Source: an uncultured Lachnospiraceae bacterium
Lineage (GTDB): Bacteria; Bacillota; Clostridia; Lachnospirales; Lachnospiraceae
Length of the DNA: 9,316 nucleotides
NCBI GenBank assembly: GCA_949283905.1
Contig: CASDUB010000162.1
Coordinates: 1 to 9,316 of the forward strand
Direction: 5' to 3'
Of the stretch, positions 1-5,868 are shown in pieces (the first letter of the stretch is position 1; each line of letters starts with the position of its first letter). Made by a program: the position numbers and the translations under genes. Below the pieces are notes generated by a model. The model saw only the letters and a list, made by a program, of their open reading frames with translations. It was not told where the DNA came from and did no database searches.

Positions 1-311
1 ACCTGATGAGTATTTCCCTGAAGTTTTTTGATCATTTTGAACGCGTCTGACTCATCATGAGGCTTCCCGAGTATCTCCTTGTCAAGCGACACAACAGTAT
101 CGGCTCCGAGCACTACGCCTTCCTCTGTTCCTGACGCTATGTCAAGACATTTGCGCTCGGACAGCAGTTCCACCAGTTTATCCGGCCTTTTTTCATCGGT
201 ATGTTCATCGGCGCCGCTCGGGATCACTACAGGCTCTATGCCTATCTGCAGCAGCAGCTCCCTTCTTCTCGGAGAACCCGACGCCAGTATTATCTTTGAA
301 ATATCTTTCAT
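1..311 (-). CDS. maf: Maf-family nucleoside triphosphate pyrophosphatase, 3' end cut by window edge
   Basis: The first 103 residues are visible; the C-terminal part lies beyond the left edge. Near the N-terminus is the Maf signature LASGSPRRREL (residues 9-19), followed by GADTVV (69-74, with the conserved acidic D71) and LGKP (81-84). The visible part ends in a GNTHQ stretch that matches the family's GKTHQV region. Maf proteins are cytosolic enzymes that hydrolyse non-canonical or modified nucleoside triphosphates to the monophosphate and pyrophosphate; some members have been tied to septum formation. The ATG at 311-309 is chosen because the signature begins nine residues in, as usual for the family. 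No convincing Shine-Dalgarno sequence precedes it, and the trmK stop is only 6 bases upstream, so translational coupling is likely. It is probably the fourth gene of the dnaG operon. Substrate preference cannot be read from the visible part. Confidence 0.93.
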   Translation of the reverse strand, partial: MKDISKIILASGSPRRRELLLQIGIEPVVIPSGADEHTDEKRPDKLVELLSERKCLDIASGTEEGVVLGADTVVSLDKEILGKPHDESDAFKMIKKLQGNTHQ

Positions 312-317
312 TTTTTA

Positions 318-1037
318 TTAAATCTGCTTTCTGTAATTTAAAGCTTCTTCTATTAAAACAAGTTCTTTTTTTATTTCTTCACGCCTTTTTTGCGCTGCCG
401 AACTTTTTTCCAGCCTGTCAAGGATCGTTTCGTACCTGCTCTTTTCTTTCTGCAGAAATCCCCTGAATATATCTTTTTGATTTTCAAGAATGCATGGTCC
501 GTATTTATACTGTATCTCCGAAAGCGTCTGTTCTTCGCCTGTATTGACCGCTTTAATAACGGGATAATATTTTCCGCATTCAGTGACGAGTTCTTCGCCG
601 ACGATCTTAAAGCCCAGCCGGCAGATGCATTTTCTGACTTTGTCGTCATCCGACTGAGGCTCAAGCACAAGTTCTGAAGCCGAAAGGACGGTTTCTTTCC
701 CCTCTGACAAAATCCTTTCGATGAGAGTTCCTCCCATCCCCATGATCAGAATCGTATCGGCCTCTCCGGGATCAATTGCGGAAAGTCCGTCCGAAAGTCT
801 GACTTCAATTCCGTCTGACGCCTTATACAGTCCGATATTTTTTTCGGCTGCATTTAAAGGTCCCTTATTAATATCCGCGGCTATACATTTTTTCGCAATT
901 CCTTTTTTATATAAATATACAGACACATATCCGTGATCGCAGCCGATATCGGCGACCCGGTTTCCCTTTGTGACCATGTCGGCTGCCGCTTTCATCCTGA
1001 CGGAGATTTCCGGCAGGCCGTGTTCGATCTTTTCCAT
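318..1037 (-). CDS. trmK: tRNA (adenine(22)-N(1))-methyltransferase TrmK
   Basis: A 239-residue protein. It has a Rossmann-type SAM-binding motif DIGCDHGY (residues 30-37), a second-strand acidic residue in AADINKG (53-59), the TrmK-typical MGMGG (99-103) and LEPQSD (125-130), then a helical C-terminal region rich in Lys and Glu (about 165-239). TrmK methylates N1 of A22 in the D-loop of bacterial tRNAs, using S-adenosylmethionine. The open frame extends 30 codons upstream, but that part lies inside the rpoD 3' end and is unlike the family. The ATG at 1037 gives the normal length and a MEKIEHGLPEISVRM start resembling known TrmK N-termini. The rpoD stop and this start are separated by one base (TAATATG) and the Shine-Dalgarno is weak, so coupled translation is likely. 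In Bacillus subtilis trmK also follows sigA closely, which supports the call. Confidence 0.95.
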   Translation of the reverse strand: MEKIEHGLPEISVRMKAAADMVTKGNRVADIGCDHGYVSVYLYKKGIAKKCIAADINKGPLNAAEKNIGLYKASDGIEVRLSDGLSAIDPGEADTILIMGMGGTLIERILSEGKETVLSASELVLEPQSDDDKVRKCICRLGFKIVGEELVTECGKYYPVIKAVNTGEEQTLSEIQYKYGPCILENQKDIFRGFLQKEKSRYETILDRLEKSSAAQKRREEIKKELVLIEEALNYRKQI

Positions 1038-1038
1038 A

Positions 1039-2187
1039 TTACTCAAGGTAATCTCTGAGCTTTCTGCTTCTGCTCGGATGACGGAGCTTTCTGAGCGCTT
1101 TAGCTTCGATCTGTCTGATACGTTCACGCGTTACGTTGAATACTTTTCCTACTTCTTCAAGAGTTCTTGCTCTTCCGTCGTCCAGTCCGAAACGAAGGCG
1201 CAGTACTCTCTGTTCCCTGTCGGTAAGAGTATTCAGAACTTCCTCCAGCTGCTCCCTGAGCATTGTAAATGCCGCGGCGTCTGCCGGAACGGGAACATTG
1301 TCATCCTGAATAAAGTCTCCGAGGTGGCTGTCTTCTTCTTTTCCGATAGGAGTTTCGAGGGATACCGGCTCCTGGGATATCTTCAGGATCTCACGCACTC
1401 TGTCCACGCTTAAATCCATCTGTTCGGCGATCTCTTCAGGAGTCGGCTCACGTCCGAGTTCCTGCAGCAGCTGTCTCGATACTCTGATAAGTTTGTTGAT
1501 AGTTTCAACCATATGCACCGGAATACGTATCGTTCTCGCCTGATCGGCAATGGCTCTTGTTATTGCCTGGCGGATCCACCATGTCGCATAAGTTGAAAAT
1601 TTATATCCCTTTGTATAATCAAATTTTTCGACTGCCTTTATAAGTCCGAGATTGCCCTCCTGTATAAGATCAAGGAAAAGCATACCGCGGCCTACATAAC
1701 GCTTCGCGATAGAAACAACGAGTCTCAAGTTTGCCTCGGCAAGCTGCTGCTTTGCTCTCTCGCTTCCGTTTTCCATCTGTTTGGCAAGTTCGATCTCTTC
1801 TTCCGCCGAAAGAAGAGGCACCTTTCCGATCTCTTTAAGATACATACGCACAGGATCGTCAACTCCGACGCCTTCCGGAACCGAAAGATCGATATTTTCA
1901 ACGTCGATCTCCTCCTCTTCAAGCTCCAGATCATCATCTTTAAGAAGAAGCATGTTTTCGAATTCCGCATCAGAATCGGTATCGGGGATCTCGATAACGT
2001 CGATGCCGTGTCCTTCAAGATACTTAACTACTTTGTCTATCTGTTCTTCAGTCAGACTGATGTCCTTAAAATAGTCGTTTATCTCCTGTTTTGTAAGAAG
2101 GTCGTCCTTCTTTTTGCCTTTTTCCATAAGGTTTTTGATGTGCTCAAGGAGTTTTTCCTTGCTCACTTTTTCTTTTTCAGCGCTCAT
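1039..2187 (-). CDS. rpoD: RNA polymerase primary sigma factor RpoD/SigA
   Basis: A 382-residue protein of the short Gram-positive SigA type. Region 1.1 spans about residues 9-65, followed by an acidic linker (about 73-100, with a run of Asp and Glu). Region 1.2 begins at [11 protein letters not shown] (111-121). Region 2 covers about 145-220, with the core-binding [10 protein letters not shown] (173-182) and the -10 melting/recognition stretch [13 protein letters not shown] (197-209). Region 3 covers about 222-300. Region 4 has the helix-turn-helix [20 protein letters not shown] (342-361), which recognises the -35 element. It directs RNA polymerase core to housekeeping promoters. A clear AGGAGG sits 7 bases before the ATG. 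It lies 48 bases downstream of dnaG on the same strand with no terminator between, as in other Firmicutes, and runs straight into trmK. Confidence 0.99.
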   Translation of the reverse strand: MSAEKEKVSKEKLLEHIKNLMEKGKKKDDLLTKQEINDYFKDISLTEEQIDKVVKYLEGHGIDVIEIPDTDSDAEFENMLLLKDDDLELEEEEIDVENIDLSVPEGVGVDDPVRMYLKEIGKVPLLSAEEEIELAKQMENGSERAKQQLAEANLRLVVSIAKRYVGRGMLFLDLIQEGNLGLIKAVEKFDYTKGYKFSTYATWWIRQAITRAIADQARTIRIPVHMVETINKLIRVSRQLLQELGREPTPEEIAEQMDLSVDRVREILKISQEPVSLETPIGKEEDSHLGDFIQDDNVPVPADAAAFTMLREQLEEVLNTLTDREQRVLRLRFGLDDGRARTLEEVGKVFNVTRERIRQIEAKALRKLRHPSRSRKLRDYLE

Positions 2188-2193
2188 CTTTAG

Positions 2194-2199
2194 CCTCCT
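2194..2199 (-). promoter_or_regulatory. Ribosome binding site of rpoD
   Basis: A full AGGAGG on the minus strand, 6 bases upstream of the rpoD ATG after a short CTAAAG spacer. It is the strongest Shine-Dalgarno in the dnaG operon. This contrasts with the weak signals before trmK and maf and fixes the rpoD start. Confidence 0.85.
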
Positions 2200-2235
2200 G
2201 TATGTATATTAATGAGTTGCCCGACAAATGGGCGG

Positions 2236-3996
2236 TTATATATTCTTTTTCATTTCTTCCAGATTCTTTTTTTCAGCCATTACTCTCTGGAACGCCGCCA
2301 TGTCAGAAAGAGGGAGATTTTCGATCTTTCTTTCAAGGCTTGCCGTCTTGACGCTCAGCATTACTTCTTTTATCGCTTTATTAAAATCTTCTTCCTTTTC
2401 GGGGAGCAGCGAGCCCTCTATGATTGCCGCAGCGTCCGACTTTTCTGAAGATTCTTCGAAATAATTTAGAACTGAGACTGGATTGAATTTCCCTTCTTCG
2501 TACATTTTAAACAGACTGTCCGCCATTATCCTGTTAAGGCCTTCCGAAAAATCCTCCGAGCCTACATATTCCCTGACCATATCTATCGTTTCAGGTTTCT
2601 GGCATATCCACGAGAGAAGGATCTTTTCAGCCCTGTCCCCCGTTTTATTTTCTTTCTTTTTATAAGGCTTGTCTGTCATCTGCGGAGTTTCTTCTGCCCT
2701 GACACCCTGCATGGCGAGTTTTCCCAGCTGCCGCTTTAATACTTCCGGAGCTATGTTATACATTCTCGAAACGCTCGCGACATAACTGTTCCTCTCTATC
2801 TCATCGGAAAATGTCATCAGCTTTCTCGCAGCTTCGTGATAAAAATCGCTCGAAGCCTGCGGATCCGTCATGTCATAGCTTTCATAAAGTATCCTTATTT
2901 CAAACATGAATCCGTTCTCGGCTTTTTTTATACGCTCTTCGAGAGCTTCCCTTCCCCTTGCCTTTATAAATTCATCGGGGTCCTTGAACGGCTTCAGATC
3001 GACTATCTTTGTATTTAATCCCGCGCTTCTTAAAAGAGGCACCGCTCTTAAAGCAGCTTTTATGCCGGCTGTGTCGCTGTCATACATAAGATATATGTCT
3101 TTCGTATATCGGTGCAGAAGCGCCGCCTGCTGCGACGTCAGCGCCGTTCCGAGGGATGCTACCGCATTTGTGAATCCGGCCTGATGAAGTGATATGACGT
3201 CCATATAGCCTTCACAGATGATCATGCTTTTTGCTCTCGAACTCCTTGCCAGATAAAGCCCGTAAAGATTGCGGCTTTTATCGAACAGCTTTGTTTCCGG
3301 AGAATTTAAATATTTGGGTTTTGCATCTCCGAAAACCCTTCCGCCGAAACCGATGACCTTTCTGTTCAGATCCATTATCGGAAACATGACCCTGTTCCAG
3401 AACTTTTCCTGCATAGTATTTTTGGCTTCGTTAAAAGTAAAAAGTCCCGATTCCTTTAAATCTCTGTCTGAATGTCCTTTTTTCTTGAGATATCCGTACA
3501 GTCCGCTCCCGCTTTTTCCGGTATACCCGAGCCCGAAATGTTTTATCGTCTCGACAGAGATCCCTCTGTCGGTCAGGTATTTCATGGCGACTTTTCCTTC
3601 CTGCGAATGCAGTTTGTAATAATAAAACATCGCCGCGTCTTTTTGTATGTTTAAAAGTCTCGTCTTTTCGGAAGCGGCCTTCTTCTGTTCCGGCGTAACG
3701 TCGTTTTCCGGGATCGCGATGCCGGCCCTGTTCGCAAGGCTGACTATCGCCTCCTGAAAGCTCATCCTGTCATACTCCATTATAAAGTTAAATACGTCTC
3801 CGCTGGCGCCGCACCCAAAGCAATGATATGTCTGCCTTCCCGGATGTACCGAAAACGAAGGCGTCTTTTCATTGTGAAACGGGCACAGCCCCATATACGA
3901 AGACCCTTTTCTCTGGAGCTTCACATATCCTGATATTATATCCTCGATATTGTTTGCCGCCCGAACCTTTTCTATAAAATCTTCGGAATAACGCAC
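2236..3996 (-). CDS. dnaG: DNA primase DnaG
   Basis: A 586-residue protein, normal length for the family. The N-terminal CHC2 zinc-binding domain has C38, H41, C59 and C62 (CPFH and CFGC). The central polymerase domain includes GFGGR (216-220) and KYLNSPET (228-235). The TOPRIM fold has CEGYMD (261-266, catalytic E262) and the metal-binding YDSD (305-308), followed by KDPDEF (338-343). The C-terminal part, after about 450, is the helical region that in the family contacts replicative helicase DnaB/DnaC. It synthesises RNA primers for Okazaki fragments and the leading strand. The start codon is GTG: an in-frame TGA lies two codons upstream, so no longer start exists, and the resulting RYSEDFIEKVRAANNIEDII start matches DnaG proteins. 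It heads the dnaG-rpoD-trmK-maf operon. Confidence 0.98.
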   Translation of the reverse strand: MRYSEDFIEKVRAANNIEDIISGYVKLQRKGSSYMGLCPFHNEKTPSFSVHPGRQTYHCFGCGASGDVFNFIMEYDRMSFQEAIVSLANRAGIAIPENDVTPEQKKAASEKTRLLNIQKDAAMFYYYKLHSQEGKVAMKYLTDRGISVETIKHFGLGYTGKSGSGLYGYLKKKGHSDRDLKESGLFTFNEAKNTMQEKFWNRVMFPIMDLNRKVIGFGGRVFGDAKPKYLNSPETKLFDKSRNLYGLYLARSSRAKSMIICEGYMDVISLHQAGFTNAVASLGTALTSQQAALLHRYTKDIYLMYDSDTAGIKAALRAVPLLRSAGLNTKIVDLKPFKDPDEFIKARGREALEERIKKAENGFMFEIRILYESYDMTDPQASSDFYHEAARKLMTFSDEIERNSYVASVSRMYNIAPEVLKRQLGKLAMQGVRAEETPQMTDKPYKKKENKTGDRAEKILLSWICQKPETIDMVREYVGSEDFSEGLNRIMADSLFKMYEEGKFNPVSVLNYFEESSEKSDAAAIIEGSLLPEKEEDFNKAIKEVMLSVKTASLERKIENLPLSDMAAFQRVMAEKKNLEEMKKNI

Positions 3997-4008
3997 TTTG
4001 TCTCATCA

Positions 4009-4013
4009 CTCCT
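4009..4013 (-). promoter_or_regulatory. Ribosome binding site of dnaG, wide spacing to a GTG start
   Basis: AGGAG on the minus strand lies 12 bases before the GTG start of dnaG, wider than the usual 5-9. An out-of-frame ATG falls between them. Since the in-frame TGA upstream rules out other starts, primase translation is probably modest. That would suit a protein needed in few copies, but this is inference. Confidence 0.55.
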
Positions 4014-4021
4014 GCCTGTGT

Positions 4022-4050
4022 ATACTGTTAAGTGAATCAAATGATGTCAA
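4022..4050 (-). promoter_or_regulatory. Candidate promoter for the dnaG-rpoD operon
   Basis: A perfect TTGACA lies on the minus strand at 4050-4045. At the ideal 17-base spacing, however, the -10 position reads CAGTAT, which is poor. A better TATACA is 20 bases away, which is too far. The -35 and its location just upstream of dnaG make a promoter plausible, but the -10 is unresolved. I see no other good sigma-A pair for this operon in the intergenic region. Confidence 0.3.
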
Positions 4051-4137
4051 GTTCAAAAGGTTTTTCGACCTCTACTATCAATATACTGCTTAACTTCCTC
4101 TTATCCTTTAATTGTTTTGAAAGTTTTTATAAAAATA

Positions 4138-4166
4138 TTGAAAACTATCTGTGAAATTGGTATACT
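4138..4166 (+). promoter_or_regulatory. Sigma-A promoter of mscL
   Basis: TTGAAA (4138-4143) and TATACT (4161-4166) are separated by exactly 17 bases, with an A/T-rich stretch upstream. This predicts transcription starting near 4173 and a leader of about 40 bases before the mscL ATG. It is the best sigma-A promoter match I found in the window. Confidence 0.75.
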
Positions 4167-4212
4167 GTTTCGGATGTAAGTACTTATTATATAAAAAATA
4201 AGGAGACAACTC

Positions 4213-4641
4213 ATGAAAAAATTAATCAACGAATTCAAAGAATTCATTTCAAGGGGAAGTGTCGTTGACCTTGCCGTAGGTATCATCATAGGTTCCGCAT
4301 TTACGGCGATCGTTACATCGCTTGTAAATGACATTATCATGCCTCTTATCTCTCTTATCACAGGAGGTCTTGATTTCTCAATGTGGAACATAGCTCTTAC
4401 AAGTGCTGCTGACGGTCCTGTTTTCGCAATGGGATCATTTATATCAGCCGTTATCAATTTCCTGATCGTTGCGTTTGTAATCTTCATGCTTATTAAAGCT
4501 CTCAACAAGTTCAACCGTAAAAAAGACGATGCTCCTGAGGCTCCGACAACAAAGAAATGTCCTTACTGCCTCAGCGAAATTCCTATCGAAGCTACAAGAT
4601 GCGCTCACTGTACATCAGAACTTCCGGTTGAAGAGAAATAA
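4213..4641 (+). CDS. mscL: Large-conductance mechanosensitive channel MscL with C-terminal zinc ribbon
   Basis: A 142-residue inner-membrane protein. It starts with the amphipathic N-terminal helix (KKLINEFKEFISRGSVVDLA). The first transmembrane helix, which lines the pore, covers about residues 17-45 (AVGIIIGSAFTAIV). A periplasmic loop (about 50-72) and the second transmembrane helix (about 74-98) follow. The homo-oligomeric channel opens under membrane tension and releases solutes during hypo-osmotic shock. In place of the usual C-terminal helical bundle there is a charged linker and two CxxC knuckles: C116/C119 and C130/C133 (CPYC, then RCAHC), a probable zinc ribbon. AGGAG sits 7 bases before the ATG. 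The gene has its own promoter upstream and a strong terminator downstream. The channel call is secure; the zinc site is inferred from the cysteine spacing. Confidence 0.97.
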   Translation: MKKLINEFKEFISRGSVVDLAVGIIIGSAFTAIVTSLVNDIIMPLISLITGGLDFSMWNIALTSAADGPVFAMGSFISAVINFLIVAFVIFMLIKALNKFNRKKDDAPEAPTTKKCPYCLSEIPIEATRCAHCTSELPVEEK

Positions 4642-4658
4642 TAAAAACAAAATACGAT

Positions 4659-4695
4659 TCGGGGCGAAGAGTATGACTCTTGGCCCCGATTTTTT
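4659..4695 (+). terminator. Rho-independent terminator after mscL
   Basis: The outer stem TCGGGGC/GCCCCGA (4659-4665 with 4683-4689) has 7 perfect pairs. After one G-G mismatch, the inner stem AAGAGT/ACTCTT (4667-4672 with 4676-4681) has 6 perfect pairs and a 3-base loop. A run of six T (4690-4695) follows directly. The stem begins 17 bases after the mscL stop. The T run ends only 15 bases before the next start codon, so this element also lies in the immediate leader of the DUF362 gene. Confidence 0.92.
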
Positions 4696-4697
4696 AT

Positions 4698-4706
4698 AAG
4701 GTGATC
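4698..4706 (+). promoter_or_regulatory. Ribosome binding site of the DUF362 gene, abutting a terminator
   Basis: AAGGTGATC matches the 16S rRNA anti-Shine-Dalgarno region well through its GGTGATC part. It lies 4 bases before the ATG at 4711. It starts two bases after the T run of the preceding terminator, leaving no space for a promoter in between. Confidence 0.75.
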
Positions 4707-4710
4707 ATCT

Positions 4711-5805
4711 ATGAAAAAAAATGAAATCTTAAAAATATACGGTACAGACTATAAGACGCAGACAATATCCCTGCTTGAATATTCAGACTTGGCTTCTGAA
4801 ATATCCGACGTCTCTTTAAGAATAGGGATAAAGCCTAACCTCGTAACTCCTTCGCCCGCCTCCTACGGCGCTACTACCCACCCTGAGATAGTCGCCGGAA
4901 TCATCGAATATCTGCAGGATAACGGTTTTTTTAATATTACGATACTTGAAGGATCCTGGGTCGGTGACAAAACAAGCGAAGCTTTTGAATACTGCGGCTA
5001 CAATACTCTCGCTAAAAAATACAATGTAAAGCTTGTCGATACGCAGAAAGTTCCTTCCGTAAAAGTATCGGCAAACGGTTTAGACCTCAATATATGCGAG
5101 ACCGTAAATAAGATCGATTTTCTGATAAACGTCCCTGTTCTCAAGGGGCACTGCCAGACAAAGATCACTTGCGCCCTCAAAAACATGAAGGGTCTTATAC
5201 CGAATTCCGAAAAAAGACGTTTTCATACAATGGGACTTCACAAACCGATCGCCTGTCTTAACAGCGTCATACATCAGGATTTTATTGTCGTCGACAACAT
5301 CTGCGGAGATCTTGATTTCGAAGAAGGCGGAAACCCGGTTGTCTCCAACTGCATAATGGCAGCAAAGGATCCTGTGCTTTTAGACGCTCATGTCTGCACG
5401 CTCCTCGGTTACGATATAAAAGATGTCCCCTATATAGGCATGTCCGATAAACTGAATGTCGGCAGCTGCGATACCGCTTCTTTAAAAATCACCGTTGCAG
5501 GCGGTACTGCGGCTGATGCCCATATTTCCGAAAAGCGCGTTCTCGATGTCAGCTATGCCGCCGACGATGCAGATTCCTGCAGCGCCTGCTATGCCATGCT
5601 GGTACCGGCTCTTTTAAGACTGAAAGAAGAGGGGCTTTTAGAAAATCTGCCGTGTAAAATAGCCATAGGCCAGGGTCATCGAAAAAAAAGCGGACTTTTA
5701 GGAGTAGGAAACTGCACTTCCGCCTTTAAACACAGTGTCAAAGGCTGTCCTCCGTCGGAAGAGGACATTTACTCCTCATTAAAATCTTTTATTTTAAATC
5801 TTTGA
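4711..5805 (+). CDS. DUF362 family protein with cysteine-rich C-terminus, possible iron-sulfur protein
   Basis: A 364-residue soluble protein with no signal peptide or membrane segment. The body matches the DUF362 fold by pattern: an N-terminal IKPNLVTPSP stretch (40-49), a TTHPEIVAGIIEYL helix (55-68), ILEGSW (78-83), and a central FLINVPVLKGHCQTKITCALKNMKGLIP core (137-164). A VVDNICGDLDFEEGGNP segment (193-209) and a KDPVLLDAHVCTLLGY stretch (219-234) follow. The tail has C290, C293, C315, C335 and C346, the last in a GCPPSEEDI motif. GCPP motifs coordinate iron-sulfur clusters in some oxidoreductase subunits, so a cluster or other metal site is possible; this is inference. The biochemical function of DUF362 proteins is mostly unknown and none is assigned here. 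There is no terminator between it and the following fusion gene, but the intervening 63 bases carry a candidate promoter. Confidence 0.85.
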   Translation: MKKNEILKIYGTDYKTQTISLLEYSDLASEISDVSLRIGIKPNLVTPSPASYGATTHPEIVAGIIEYLQDNGFFNITILEGSWVGDKTSEAFEYCGYNTLAKKYNVKLVDTQKVPSVKVSANGLDLNICETVNKIDFLINVPVLKGHCQTKITCALKNMKGLIPNSEKRRFHTMGLHKPIACLNSVIHQDFIVVDNICGDLDFEEGGNPVVSNCIMAAKDPVLLDAHVCTLLGYDIKDVPYIGMSDKLNVGSCDTASLKITVAGGTAADAHISEKRVLDVSYAADDADSCSACYAMLVPALLRLKEEGLLENLPCKIAIGQGHRKKSGLLGVGNCTSAFKHSVKGCPPSEEDIYSSLKSFILNL

Positions 5806-5829
5806 TTCTCTCTTCAAAAGTGCTATGAT
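5802..5829 (+). promoter_or_regulatory. Candidate promoter of the chorismate mutase/dehydrogenase gene
   Basis: TTGATT (5802-5807) overlaps the stop codon of the DUF362 gene. After a 16-base spacer comes TATGAT (5824-5829), a 5-of-6 match to the -10 consensus. Transcription would begin near 5836, about 33 bases before the ATG at 5869. The location suits separate control of the fusion gene, although readthrough from upstream is also possible. Confidence 0.45.
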
Positions 5830-5868
5830 ACTATTACTACAGTTATTGAATTTGCGAAAGGTTTTAGA

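Noticed and set aside
1038..1127. N-terminal extension of TrmK by 30 codons
   Set aside because: The extension is encoded within the rpoD end, is unlike TrmK N-termini, and the ATG at 1037 gives the normal family length.
970..1413. 147-codon open frame on the plus strand
   Set aside because: It lies antisense to the 3' part of rpoD and the start of trmK, both strongly recognisable; its translation has no recognisable domain, and no ribosome binding site was seen.
2219..2233. Small inverted repeat GCCC/GGGC between dnaG and rpoD
   Set aside because: Only 4 pairs with a 7-base loop and no T run; too weak for a terminator or processing stem, so dnaG-rpoD is treated as one transcript.
4058..4071. 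AGGT/ACCT inverted repeat in the dnaG-mscL intergenic region
   Set aside because: Only 4 pairs around a T-rich loop; expected by chance and not linked to a promoter element.
4101..4514. 137-codon open frame on the minus strand opposite mscL
   Set aside because: It is the antisense of the MscL coding sequence extended into the A/T-rich intergenic region; MscL is unambiguous on the other strand.
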